Shown piece by piece: positions 6,674 through 15,212 of a DNA stretch of 64,000 nt; within the stretch, counting starts at the first letter, position 1, and every line of letters starts with the position of its first letter. The stretch comes from a bacterium (lineage in GTDB: Bacteria; Bacteroidota; Ignavibacteria; Kapaibacteriales; UBA7675), in NCBI GenBank assembly GCA_030430495.1, contig JAUIKM010000002.1, positions 124,001-188,000 of the forward strand, given 5' to 3'. Under the pieces are notes generated by a model that had not been told where the DNA came from, ran no database searches, and saw only the letters and a program-made list of their open reading frames with translations. The position numbers and the translations under genes were made by a program.

Positions 6674-8896
6674 ATGTTGCATACTGTACGATTATTCTCC
6701 GCAATCGTCATCGTGTTGATGGCGAGTTCCAGCCTCCTGGCTAATGGCGTTTCCAACATCGGCTCGGCCTTCAGTTATCAGGGCCGCCTGACCGACAACG
6801 GCGGAACGCCGCAATCGGGCTCCTTTGATTTCCGCTTCAGCCTGTACGACGCGTCCATTGCGGGCACGCCGGTTTCCACGACGGTTTCATCGGCGAACGT
6901 GACAGTCACGAACGGCGTGTTTACTGTCATGCTGGACTTCGGGTCTTCGGCCTTCGACGGCTCACAGCGCTGGCTGGAAATCGAAGTGCGCGCCAGCGGC
7001 GGCGGTGTGTATACGACGCTCTCGCCGCGCCAGGAAGTCAAGGCGGTGCCCTACTCGCTGCAGGTGGCGGCGGGCGCTATCGGCGCCAACCAGCTGGCCA
7101 CGCCGGGCGACGGACAAGCCGGCCAGGTGCTGGCCTACAGCACGACGAACAGCACCGGCGTGACATGGGCCACCGTGTCGAGCGGCATTTTTGACCTGAC
7201 GCAGAACACGACGGCGACGATCGCCAATGTCAACACGGCGGCCAGTGTCTTTGTCTTCGGCGCACGCACGCTGGAGGACAATCCCAACGGCAGTTTCGAC
7301 GACGCGCGATTCTTTTTCGACCGCGAAAAAGGCGCGTTTTTCGCCGGTGAATTCAAGGACAGCGGCTCTTTCGGCTGGGACAACGATCTGATCGGCGACC
7401 ACGCCGTTTCGATGGGCTACAACAACATTGCCGAGGGCGATCGATCTGTCGCCATGGGCGGCGGCAATCGCGCCATCGGCATCGGTTCCGTCGCGCTCGG
7501 CGGTCGCACCGACGGCATTACGCTTGACGACTACAACCGCGCCGTTGGCAACAATTCCCTCGCGCTCGGCTCTCTTGACAACCTGTCCGAAGGCAATTAT
7601 TCCATTGCTGTCGGCCACAATTACAACCGCTCGCTGGGCGATTACAGCCTGGCTATCGGTCACAACAACAACCGCGCCAACGGGAACTATTCGATCGCCG
7701 TCGGCGACAACAGCAACATGACCGACGGCGATTTCAGCATTGCCATGGGCGCGAACGACAACCACTCCGCCGCCTACTCCATGGCCATCGGTCAGGCCTC
7801 CAATAATGCCTCGCAGTATTCGATTTCGATCGGCCATAACTACAACCGCACCGTTGGCAGTTACGCGCTGGCGCTGGGCCAGTCCGACAACCGCGCGAAC
7901 GCGAACTACTCCCTGGCCATCGGCAACAACTACAATCAGGCCGGTGCGAGCTACAGCCTCGCGTTAGGTCAGAACGACAACCGCGCGAGCGCGATGTATT
8001 CAATGGCGCTCGGCAGCGCCGACAACAAGGCCAGCAATACCTACACGGTTGCGGTCGGCAACGCCAACAACCTGGCCGGCGGAATGTACACCTTTGCGAT
8101 GGGTTCCAACGACAACAAAGCCAACGGCAACTATTCGATGGCGCATGGCAAGAGCAGCAACCACGCCGATGGCGATTATTCAATGGCCTTCGGGTCAAAC
8201 GAAAACCGTGCTATCGGCAACTACAGCCTCGCGTTCGGCAGCAGCAAAAACCGCGCCGAAGGCGCCAACTCGCTGGCCTTCGGCTCCAATGAAAACATCG
8301 CCCTGGGCGCGAACTCGGTCGCTCTCGGCTACAACAACCTGGCCGACGCAACAAGCTCGATCGCGATCGGCCGCGGTACGTCCTCCGAATCCTACGGCGA
8401 AACGGCACTCGGGATTTACAGCACGCGTTATACGGCCAACAGCACGGTCGCGCGCGACGACAGCGACCGTCTGCTGGTCATCGGCAACGGTATTGACGAA
8501 TTCAACCGCGCCGACGCACTCACAATCTGGAAAAGCGGCAAAGTCGACATTTACGGCGACGTCTGCGCCACCAGCCTGACCGTCAGCGTCGGCGTTACCG
8601 CCGCCAACCTGAGCGTCGGTACGAGCGGCGTGGTTGTGAGCGACGTCATCAAACGCACGGTGACGGTGGACGTGAGTTCGATTGCCGCGAACAGCTCCGG
8701 CGACGAGGTCATCACCTTCAGTGGTGCGGCGACGCAGGCCACGGTCAGCGTTTCGACGGAAAACCTGCTGCCGGCCGGACTGATGATCGCCTCGACAAAG
8801 TCGAACAACGGCAGCGTGACCATTCGTTTTTACAATGCGACCGGATCGCCGATTGACCCTGCTTCGATGGAGTTTTACATCACGGTAATCCGGTAG
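6674..8896 (+). CDS. Secreted protein with YadA-head-like (Hep_Hag) repeats and tail-fibre-like C-terminus
   Basis: 740 residues. A signal peptide (1 to about 23, LLANG) is followed by a domain at about 30-130 beginning FSYQGRLTDNGGTPQSGS, found in many secreted proteins of environmental bacteria. From about 235 to 570 there are some twenty repeats of 14-15 residues with the pattern Y-S-x-A-x-G-x-x-x-N-x-A, which match the trimeric left-handed beta-roll head of YadA-type adhesins. After the repeats, D-R-L-L-V-I-G-N-G and ADALTIWKSGKVDIYG resemble trimeric tail-fibre proteins of Bacteroidota. The last 80 residues (GLMIASTKS ... SMEFYITVIR) resemble a tail-fibre tip domain. There is no YadA beta-barrel anchor and no clear T9SS sorting domain, so surface attachment is unexplained. 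It is the first gene of an operon with a glycosyltransferase six bases downstream, suggesting that the Asn/Ser-rich repeats may be glycosylated (inference). Confidence 0.8.
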   Translation: MLHTVRLFSAIVIVLMASSSLLANGVSNIGSAFSYQGRLTDNGGTPQSGSFDFRFSLYDASIAGTPVSTTVSSANVTVTNGVFTVMLDFGSSAFDGSQRWLEIEVRASGGGVYTTLSPRQEVKAVPYSLQVAAGAIGANQLATPGDGQAGQVLAYSTTNSTGVTWATVSSGIFDLTQNTTATIANVNTAASVFVFGARTLEDNPNGSFDDARFFFDREKGAFFAGEFKDSGSFGWDNDLIGDHAVSMGYNNIAEGDRSVAMGGGNRAIGIGSVALGGRTDGITLDDYNRAVGNNSLALGSLDNLSEGNYSIAVGHNYNRSLGDYSLAIGHNNNRANGNYSIAVGDNSNMTDGDFSIAMGANDNHSAAYSMAIGQASNNASQYSISIGHNYNRTVGSYALALGQSDNRANANYSLAIGNNYNQAGASYSLALGQNDNRASAMYSMALGSADNKASNTYTVAVGNANNLAGGMYTFAMGSNDNKANGNYSMAHGKSSNHADGDYSMAFGSNENRAIGNYSLAFGSSKNRAEGANSLAFGSNENIALGANSVALGYNNLADATSSIAIGRGTSSESYGETALGIYSTRYTANSTVARDDSDRLLVIGNGIDEFNRADALTIWKSGKVDIYGDVCATSLTVSVGVTAANLSVGTSGVVVSDVIKRTVTVDVSSIAANSSGDEVITFSGAATQATVSVSTENLLPAGLMIASTKSNNGSVTIRFYNATGSPIDPASMEFYITVIR
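7396..8370 (+). repeat. About twenty 14-15-codon repeats (YadA-head-like ladder)
   Basis: In-frame tandem repeats of 42-45 bases inside the gene at 6674. Each unit has Y/N-S-x-A-x-G followed by an Asn-rich turn, typically N-D-N-R-A or N-Y-N-R. The units have diverged in nucleotide sequence, so the array is old and not a simple slippage tract. Most units are 15 residues, one longer than the common 14-residue head repeat. Confidence 0.8.
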
Positions 8897-8902
8897 GCGC
8901 CT

Positions 8903-10366
8903 GTGCACAACGACTCCCAGACAGCAGGAGCGGACTTGCGCGAACGCATCCGCGACGCCGGGCCGTACGAATTTCCGCTCGCCGATTCGGCGCGGGCGGT
9001 CATCCGGCCGCACGTCCGTCTGCTCTTTGTTCTGTTTCCCGCGGCATTCCTGGCCCTGGCGCTCGTGTTTCCGTTGAGCGTCGGATCCGTCGGTTTTGTC
9101 CTGGCGGTCACCGTCTTCAGCTCGCTGAACTGGTACCGCTGGCGCTTGCGCAACGACCCGATTCAGGAAGGCGGCGAAACGGATGCGCCGGAAGAGGCCA
9201 TCGACACGCTGCCGTCATTTACGATCATTATTCCGCTCAAAAACGAAGGCCGCGTGGTGCATCGCACGTTCGACGCCGTGCGCGCGCTGGAATACCCGGC
9301 CGAGCGCATTCAGGTGCTGGTGACGGTGGAGGACAACGACGCGCTGACGCATGCGACGATCAGCAGCTATGATCTGCCGCGCAACTTCCACGTCGTCAGG
9401 ATCCCCTGCCGCCCGCCCTTTACCAAGGGGCGCGCCCTGCAGCACGCGCTGCCGTTGGCGCGCGGCAAGTACCTGACGATTCTGGACGCCGAGAGCCGCC
9501 CTGAAAAGTATCAGCTCCTCAAGGCGGCGCGCGTGATGGAAACGGCCGACGGCCCCGTGTGCGCCCAGGCCGTCATCAAGATCGAGAACAAAAACGACAA
9601 CATTATTACGCGCTGGTTTGCCGCCGAATACATCGAGTGGTTCTACAAACACCAGCGCCGGCTTGTACAGGAAGGCATGCCGCTCGGATTGGCCGGCAAC
9701 TCCTTTTACCTGTCGACGGAACTGCTGCGCAGCATCGGCGGCTGGGACATGTACAACGTGACCGAGGACGCGGACCTGGCCGTGCGCCTGGTGGAGCGCG
9801 GCGTGCGTTTTGAGCACCTGAACAGCGTGACCTTTGAACCCTGTCCGCGCACGCTGGACGCCTGGGTTAAACAACGCGTCCGCTGGAACAAGGGGCTGAT
9901 GGTCACCAAGTTGCTGCACCTGAGCAAACCCGGCTTCGGCTTCAAAACCTTCAACCGCGCGCAGTGGTACAACTTCTGGTATCGCATGTTGTGCGGCGGC
10001 CTGGTGCCCTACGCCTTCCTGTTTACGCTCATTACGGGAACGTGGATTGCGCACTTCGGGGCCGACTGGCATCTGACCGTACTCAACGTTCTGATGATCG
10101 GCAACCTGCTGGTGTCTTTTGTCGTGGCGTATAAAACCGACGGTTTAAACATGCGCCACATGGGTTTGCCGTCCAGCCCCTGGCGGTTGACGCTCGGCAT
10201 ACTCTGCTACTGGACGATGTTCCTCTGGGCCGGCCTGCGAGCCTACGCCGAATACGTTCTGGCGCCGCTGCGCTGGCACAAGACCGACCATGATATTCTC
10301 GTCGACGACGCGCAGGCGGAGACGACACAACAACAGGCCGCAACAGCAGTTACGGCAGTTTCATGA
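8903..10366 (+). CDS. Membrane glycosyltransferase family 2 (processive-type, QxxRW)
   Basis: 487 residues from a GTG at 8903, six bases after the previous stop, with GGTAGG just before it. Two membrane helices lie at about 38-58 and 60-78, a GT2 catalytic domain at about 105-340, and three or four helices follow to about 455. Catalytic features: S-F-T-I-I-I-P-L-K-N-E-G at 105-116, a D-A-E-S at 195-198 in place of the common DAD/DxD, TEDADL at 287-292 (catalytic base) and QRVRW at 324-328. A W-H-K-T-D-H end near 465 is typical of this membrane GT2 group. Such enzymes transfer sugars from nucleotide-sugar donors to a growing polysaccharide or an acceptor at the membrane. Its place between two secreted-protein genes suggests a role in cell-surface glycan or glycoprotein synthesis; substrate unknown. 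Confidence 0.88.
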   Translation: MHNDSQTAGADLRERIRDAGPYEFPLADSARAVIRPHVRLLFVLFPAAFLALALVFPLSVGSVGFVLAVTVFSSLNWYRWRLRNDPIQEGGETDAPEEAIDTLPSFTIIIPLKNEGRVVHRTFDAVRALEYPAERIQVLVTVEDNDALTHATISSYDLPRNFHVVRIPCRPPFTKGRALQHALPLARGKYLTILDAESRPEKYQLLKAARVMETADGPVCAQAVIKIENKNDNIITRWFAAEYIEWFYKHQRRLVQEGMPLGLAGNSFYLSTELLRSIGGWDMYNVTEDADLAVRLVERGVRFEHLNSVTFEPCPRTLDAWVKQRVRWNKGLMVTKLLHLSKPGFGFKTFNRAQWYNFWYRMLCGGLVPYAFLFTLITGTWIAHFGADWHLTVLNVLMIGNLLVSFVVAYKTDGLNMRHMGLPSSPWRLTLGILCYWTMFLWAGLRAYAEYVLAPLRWHKTDHDILVDDAQAETTQQQAATAVTAVS

Positions 10367-10373
10367 TGCAATA

Positions 10374-12650
10374 ATGCTGGTGAAATTTATGCAGCTCCGC
10401 TTGGCACGCATTTTCATTCTCGTTTCGGTTGCCTGTCTGGCGTTTTTTCTGCCCGGCAGATTGTCAGCGCAATACAGCATCGAAAGCAGCTTTATCGGGC
10501 CCGCCGGTTTTGGTGTCGGCGACTGCGAAATTCTGTTGCGCGGCAACGCCGCCCAGCCTCTCTCGACAGCCAGTACTTCCGCCACGTTTACCGTGGAAAG
10601 CGGTTTCTGGCCGCCGGTAACGGGCAGTGACATCAGCCTGGTCAACAGCAACGTCAATGCCGCGCTCGACTATGCGGCAATAACCGCGGGCAATTCTTCC
10701 GTGCTGCTTACGCCCCTGAGCAACGACCTGCCGGCCAGCGGAATCACCATTCAGTTTGTCGAAGATCCGGCTCACGGTTCGGTTTCTTACACGCCGGGCA
10801 GCTCCAACGTCACGTACACGCCGGACGCCGGTTTTTCAGGTCTGGAGAGCTTTCAGTATATCGCACAGAACGCCAGCCTTTGCAGCTCCATCGGCACCAT
10901 CGTCATTTCCGTTGAACGTTCCTCAGGTGCGGACGTCTCCGCTTCCTGGTTCGATCAGCAGCGCAATAACAGCGACGGGGTGCGCGGACTTAAACGCGTC
11001 AACTGTCTGGCGATTACTCCGGACGGCAGCAATGTCTACGCCGCGGGCCGCAACGACCATTCCGTGGCCGTGTTTGCGCGCAACACGGAAACCGGCGATC
11101 TGTTTTACGTCGAACGCGAACGCGACAAACGCAACGGAATCACGTCCATGCGTTATCCCTCCGATGCCGTCGTCAGCCCCAAAGGCGCGCACGTCTACGT
11201 ATCGGCGGAGATCGGCAAATCCATCCAGATATTCGAGCGCAACCAGATCGACGGCTCTTTAACATTTCTCGACGACATTAAACAAGGCGACCTGTCGGGC
11301 GGACTGACCGTTAAAGGTCTCAACCGCGTCAGGGCGATTGCTGTCAGCCCCGACGGACGCAACATCTACGCCGCCGGTAAAAACGACAACGCAGTGTCTG
11401 TTTTTCATCGCACCGTTACAACCGGATCGCTCTGTTATATGGAGTGTTTCAAGGACGGCCAGGGCGGCGTCGACGGTCTGCGTTGTGCGCTCGATGTCAC
11501 CGTCAGCCCCGACGGCAAACACGTCTACGCCTGTGGATACAAGGACAATGCCGTGGCGGTGTTTTCGCGCGATCCCTACGACGGCCGGCTGACCTATGTC
11601 GAGCGTCAGAAGAACGGCCAGAATGGCGTGGTTTACATGAAAGGTCCGGCGGTTGTCGCCGTTTCGCCCAACGGCAAACACGTGTACGTCGGCTCTGTCG
11701 GCCACGACGCAGTGGTGGTGTTTAATCGCAACAGTTCGACCGGCGAGTTGGCGTTCCTGACGTCATACCGCAACGGCATCGACGGTCTGGACGGCATCAG
11801 CGGTATAGCTGTCAGTCCGCGCGGATCGGAAGTCCTGGTTACCGGTGAGGCCGATAATGCGCTGGTAGTCTTTAAACGCAACCAGCACACCGGTGTGTTG
11901 AAATACCTGGAAACGCGCTACGACGGCGTCGGCGGCGTGGACGGACTTAAACGCGCCAAATGTGTGCTGATCGACCCGCTGACGGAAAACATGTATTGCG
12001 CCGGCCAGTACGACGACGCCATTTCACAGTTTGCCGTTAACCTTAAACCCACGGCCGTCGACGACAATGGCGGCAGCCTGGGGGCCAACTCCGACATCGA
12101 CATTCTTGTGTTGAACAACGACTCAGATCCCGACTCCGACCCGCTGACGGTTATCTCCAAGACGGACGGCTCGCTCGGCTCGGTCAGCATCGCCGGTTCG
12201 GGCAATAAGGTGACGTATTTCTCCGGTCCTTCAACCGGCAACGACACGTTTACCTATACGATCAGCGACGGGCGCGGCGGCGAATCCACGGCGACGGTCA
12301 GCGTGCAGATTGTTAACACGAAGTCGGCTTTGACGTTTGATGCCGATCCTTCGTCAATGGGTGCGAGCGCTCGCGTCAGCGCCACGCCGAACCCCTTTGT
12401 GGATCAGGTTGCCATTGCGCTGCACCTGGACGCCGACGCACATGTTCAACTTCAGGTGATCGACATTCTGGGACGTCGCATGGCGCTGCTGCACGATGAC
12501 GCGTGCCTGGCCGGTCGCCATCAGTTTAAGTGGTCGGCCATTGCTCCGAACGGCGCTCCCGCCGAATCGGGCGCGTACTTTCTGACCGCGCGACTGCGCT
12601 ACAGCAACGGTGACGAAGAAACTCTGACGCTCAAACTCTTAAACAACTGA
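10374..12650 (+). CDS. Secreted beta-propeller protein (lactonase-like repeats) with cadherin-like domains and T9SS sorting domain
   Basis: 758 residues from the ATG at 10374, seven bases after the glycosyltransferase stop; a signal peptide ends near residue 33 (LSAQ). About 85-185 is a Big/cadherin-like domain (LLTPLSNDLPASG, TYTPDAGFSG). About 190-550 holds six or seven blades, each with AVSPDGxxVYAAGxNDNAVxVF and a tail TGxLxYxE, a YVTN/lactonase-type beta-propeller. A second cadherin-like domain (DILVLNNDSDPDSDPL) precedes a C-terminal domain from about 670 with TPNPF, IDILGRRM and SGAYFLTARL, which is the T9SS sorting fold. The protein is probably surface-attached or released and used for binding; the enzymatic residues of true lactonases were not identified. 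It closes the operon, with a strong terminator 20 bases downstream. Confidence 0.82.
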   Translation: MLVKFMQLRLARIFILVSVACLAFFLPGRLSAQYSIESSFIGPAGFGVGDCEILLRGNAAQPLSTASTSATFTVESGFWPPVTGSDISLVNSNVNAALDYAAITAGNSSVLLTPLSNDLPASGITIQFVEDPAHGSVSYTPGSSNVTYTPDAGFSGLESFQYIAQNASLCSSIGTIVISVERSSGADVSASWFDQQRNNSDGVRGLKRVNCLAITPDGSNVYAAGRNDHSVAVFARNTETGDLFYVERERDKRNGITSMRYPSDAVVSPKGAHVYVSAEIGKSIQIFERNQIDGSLTFLDDIKQGDLSGGLTVKGLNRVRAIAVSPDGRNIYAAGKNDNAVSVFHRTVTTGSLCYMECFKDGQGGVDGLRCALDVTVSPDGKHVYACGYKDNAVAVFSRDPYDGRLTYVERQKNGQNGVVYMKGPAVVAVSPNGKHVYVGSVGHDAVVVFNRNSSTGELAFLTSYRNGIDGLDGISGIAVSPRGSEVLVTGEADNALVVFKRNQHTGVLKYLETRYDGVGGVDGLKRAKCVLIDPLTENMYCAGQYDDAISQFAVNLKPTAVDDNGGSLGANSDIDILVLNNDSDPDSDPLTVISKTDGSLGSVSIAGSGNKVTYFSGPSTGNDTFTYTISDGRGGESTATVSVQIVNTKSALTFDADPSSMGASARVSATPNPFVDQVAIALHLDADAHVQLQVIDILGRRMALLHDDACLAGRHQFKWSAIAPNGAPAESGAYFLTARLRYSNGDEETLTLKLLNN

Positions 12651-12956
12651 TGCCGAGCAACTGATAATTAAAAGCCGGGAGCGCGTATGTTCCCGGCTTT
12701 TTTTGTTTAAATGCTTCCGGCTGCACGACGAGCAAAAGAAAAAAGCAAGCCATGGCATAGCCGGGGCGAAGCGCTCATGAAGTGTAATCGAGGTTTTGTA
12801 AGACCGCTTTGAGCTGCCTGCGGCATCTCAGGCTCTCCTGATTATTTTGTTTGTCAGCGTGTGTAAAAACCCCGGGTACGTCCAAAATCCGCCAGATTTA
12901 ATGATTAGGTAATATATTAAGTTGCCGCGTCTTTGTATATTGGCATTTTATAAGGA
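12651..12956. other. Intergenic region between operons
   Basis: Apart from the terminator, this stretch holds a T-rich element at 12845-12859 identical over 15 bases to one at 4429-4443. The AT-rich 12900-12956 part is the likely promoter region of the next gene, whose ATG follows AAGGA directly. No gene is supported. Confidence 0.4.
12669..12704 (+). terminator. Rho-independent terminator after the repeat-protein operon
   Basis: AAAGCCGGGA at 12671-12680 pairs with TCCCGGCTTT at 12691-12700 across a ten-base loop, followed by a run of T residues to 12704. It ends the operon that starts at 6674. Confidence 0.9.
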
Positions 12957-14009
12957 ATGAGCTGCCCTTTAACTCGAAAAACGACAGCGGAAGCGGTGAA
13001 ACCTCGCGATTACTCGAATTGGCGACCTGTTGTGTCGCGCATTATTCCAACTATCGGCTGCGTTGCGGTTGTCGTATTGCTTAATTGCGTGGCGGTTCAG
13101 GCGCAATGGCGCGGCGACGGCACGCAGCGCTGTGAAGCGGGCGTGCCTTACGTTCCGCTGAGCACCCTGCCGGAACTGCGCACGGACATGCCGCTGGACT
13201 GCATGGTGGCGTATATCGCGATGGATTCGATTGCGCGGACGTTAACACACGCTGATAGAGGCTACATCCGAAGCTTTCCGTTGAATACGTCACTGGATAC
13301 ATTTCGCGTATTGGCGCGATTCTATTACGCAGCGTACGATTACGATCCCGTCCTTTTGCGACGCTACCTCAGGCACACCTATGATAAAATCAACGATTCG
13401 GTCCACAACTACACAGCGTTTCCGGTGTATTTGCATGCGGGAATTGAGCGCGCTTCGCGAACCCGTCTGAGTCAGGAATTCTGTCTTCTCATTCAGGCCT
13501 CAATCATTGTTAAAGCTCGCGTGGTTGAAATCAGGCGAGGAGAGGATTCCACTCATGCCGCACCAAAATCGTGGGTGAATTTTGCGTGCGAGGTAACTGA
13601 TAGATTCAAAGGACTTAAACTGCCGGAGAACTGCATCAATGAGTCGTCTGTTTCAAATCTATCTGGTGGAGATCACAGACAGTCCGTTGTTATCAGCGGC
13701 GATTGTTTAGTTTACGGGCACATGGAGGGCCAAACTGCCGGCCGGCTTTCTCTGATTCCCATGTCTGAAGGAACTATTGTTGAACCGACCGTTGGGGACG
13801 AAGTCTATCTGTTTCTGATGGTCGGGATCGACGACAACTGGATACGCGTTACGCCACAAAATACCTGCGAGGAGTCTGGCGGCGTGTTTATAGTCAAAGA
13901 CGGCAAAGTCCAGGACAAGGGCGATTTCTGGGGGCTTGGAACCGAGCCGACCGAAGCCGACTTCCGCGCCAATCTGGAGCAGAAAATCAGTGAAATCAAG
14001 AGCTGGTGA
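12957..14009 (+). CDS. Secreted protein of unknown function, paralogue 1 of a tandem pair
   Basis: 350 residues with an N-terminal membrane/signal segment ending near residue 50 (AVQAQ). I do not recognise a family. The mature start, QWRGDGTQ, and about 45 residues after it are almost identical to the next gene, and so are the last 45 residues (a GGVFIVKDGKVQDKGDFWG-like block followed by TEPTEADFRANLEQKI). Between them the two proteins differ widely, with shared short elements such as TYDKINDSVHNY. Two internal cysteines near the C-terminal half may pair. No T9SS domain is seen. The SD-like AAGGA touches the ATG. The middle is AT-richer than the ends. Confidence 0.75.
   Translation: MSCPLTRKTTAEAVKPRDYSNWRPVVSRIIPTIGCVAVVVLLNCVAVQAQWRGDGTQRCEAGVPYVPLSTLPELRTDMPLDCMVAYIAMDSIARTLTHADRGYIRSFPLNTSLDTFRVLARFYYAAYDYDPVLLRRYLRHTYDKINDSVHNYTAFPVYLHAGIERASRTRLSQEFCLLIQASIIVKARVVEIRRGEDSTHAAPKSWVNFACEVTDRFKGLKLPENCINESSVSNLSGGDHRQSVVISGDCLVYGHMEGQTAGRLSLIPMSEGTIVEPTVGDEVYLFLMVGIDDNWIRVTPQNTCEESGGVFIVKDGKVQDKGDFWGLGTEPTEADFRANLEQKISEIKSW
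13104..13240 (+). repeat. 5' conserved block of the 12957/14106 pair (copy 1; copy 2 at 14224-14360)
   Basis: The two blocks of about 137 bases differ at only about two positions by direct comparison. They encode the mature N-terminus of both paralogues. Sequence similarity drops abruptly at both borders. Confidence 0.85.
13887..14007 (+). repeat. 3' conserved block of the 12957/14106 pair (copy 1; copy 2 at 15024-15144)
   Basis: About 120 bases coding the C-terminal ends, with about two differences between copies. Together with the 5' block it frames a strongly diverged centre. Confidence 0.82.
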
Positions 14010-14105
14010 TATGCCCTGTCCCAGGTGGAACACGTAGCCACTACGTATTGCATTTCAATGTTAAATGGTTGAATTTGGCGGCACAAAGAATATTAACCAA
14101 AGCAG

Positions 14106-15152
14106 ATGTTGAATATGACCTCACGCCAAACATCCGAAGACCGGTATCGCGGACGGCCGCTGCTGTTTTCAGTATTAATGCTGCTGTTAATGTACCTGGC
14201 AAATCCGTCGACCGTGTTTTCGCAATGGCGCGGCGACGGCACGCAGCGCTATGAAGCGGGCGTGCCTTACGTTCCGCTGAGCACCCTGCCGGAACTGCAC
14301 ACGGACATGCCGCTGGACTGCATGGTGGCGTATATCGCGATGGATTCGATTGCGCGGACAATCTCGGATTACGAGATGATTCGCGAGTTTCCGGCCAGGA
14401 CATCGCTCGACACCTTGAGATTGCTGGCGCGCTATTATTATGCCTTGTACGACTATGATCCGCTGTTGATAAAACGGTATATTAATCACACCTATGACAA
14501 GATTAACGATTCTGTTCACAACTACATGACTTTTCCAGTGAATGGACACACTGGAGTTCGCAGTGCGGTACGGGGCAGGGCGGCTTTTAGTGATAGCCAC
14601 AGGATGCTTCTCTTTCCGGGTTTTGTAGTTCGTGCACGTGTGATTGAGGTTAAAGACGGGATTGATTCTACCTACAACGATAACAAGACTGCGTGGGTCA
14701 ATGTTGCCTGCCAGGTGCTGGATACGATCAAGGGCATGCATTTGCCTTCCAACTGCGCACTGACTGGCTCCAATTCTGGCAAAAATAGCCCAAGGATTGA
14801 GTCTGCTTCGCTTCCTATCCAGAGCTGTCTTATATATGGTCACCCACGATGGTGGACAGGCAAGTCGATAGAATCCAACCCTTTTGAGTTGTCGACGATG
14901 GATAGAACCATTGTGCGCCCGGAAGTTGATGATGTCGTGTATTTATTTTTAACCATGTTGTTTAGCACCGACCAGATAATAATCGTACCCGACAACAGCT
15001 ACGAACCCACCGGCGGCATCTTTGTAGTCAAAGACGGCAAAGTCCAGGACAAGGGCGATTTCTGGGGGCTTGGAACCGAACCGACCGAAGCCGACTTCCG
15101 CGCCAATCTGGAGCAGAAAATCAGCGAAATCAAGAGCTGGTGGATTGACTGA
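14106..15152 (+). CDS. Secreted protein of unknown function, paralogue 2 of a tandem pair
   Basis: 348 residues; the signal peptide ends near residue 40 (TVFSQ) and is unrelated in sequence to that of its neighbour at 12957. Mature residues 40-85 and the last 45 residues match paralogue 1 with only about two base changes in each block, while the central roughly 220 residues are strongly diverged in sequence. A D-K-I-N-D-S-V-H-N-Y motif is retained near residue 130. The gene lies 96 bases after paralogue 1 and 60 bases before the metzincin gene; all three may form one transcription unit. The start could also be the ATG three codons later. No known domain recognised. Confidence 0.75.
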   Translation: MLNMTSRQTSEDRYRGRPLLFSVLMLLLMYLANPSTVFSQWRGDGTQRYEAGVPYVPLSTLPELHTDMPLDCMVAYIAMDSIARTISDYEMIREFPARTSLDTLRLLARYYYALYDYDPLLIKRYINHTYDKINDSVHNYMTFPVNGHTGVRSAVRGRAAFSDSHRMLLFPGFVVRARVIEVKDGIDSTYNDNKTAWVNVACQVLDTIKGMHLPSNCALTGSNSGKNSPRIESASLPIQSCLIYGHPRWWTGKSIESNPFELSTMDRTIVRPEVDDVVYLFLTMLFSTDQIIIVPDNSYEPTGGIFVVKDGKVQDKGDFWGLGTEPTEADFRANLEQKISEIKSWWID

Positions 15153-15212
15153 TAGTTATCCCGAACATTCACGACAAAACAATTTAACACCTCAATAAAC
15201 ACGGGCGCCGTA

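Noticed and set aside
6962-7837. Minus-strand frame of 291 codons inside the repeat-protein gene
   Set aside because: It is an antisense by-product of the regular repeat and GC-rich codon use, with no family features.
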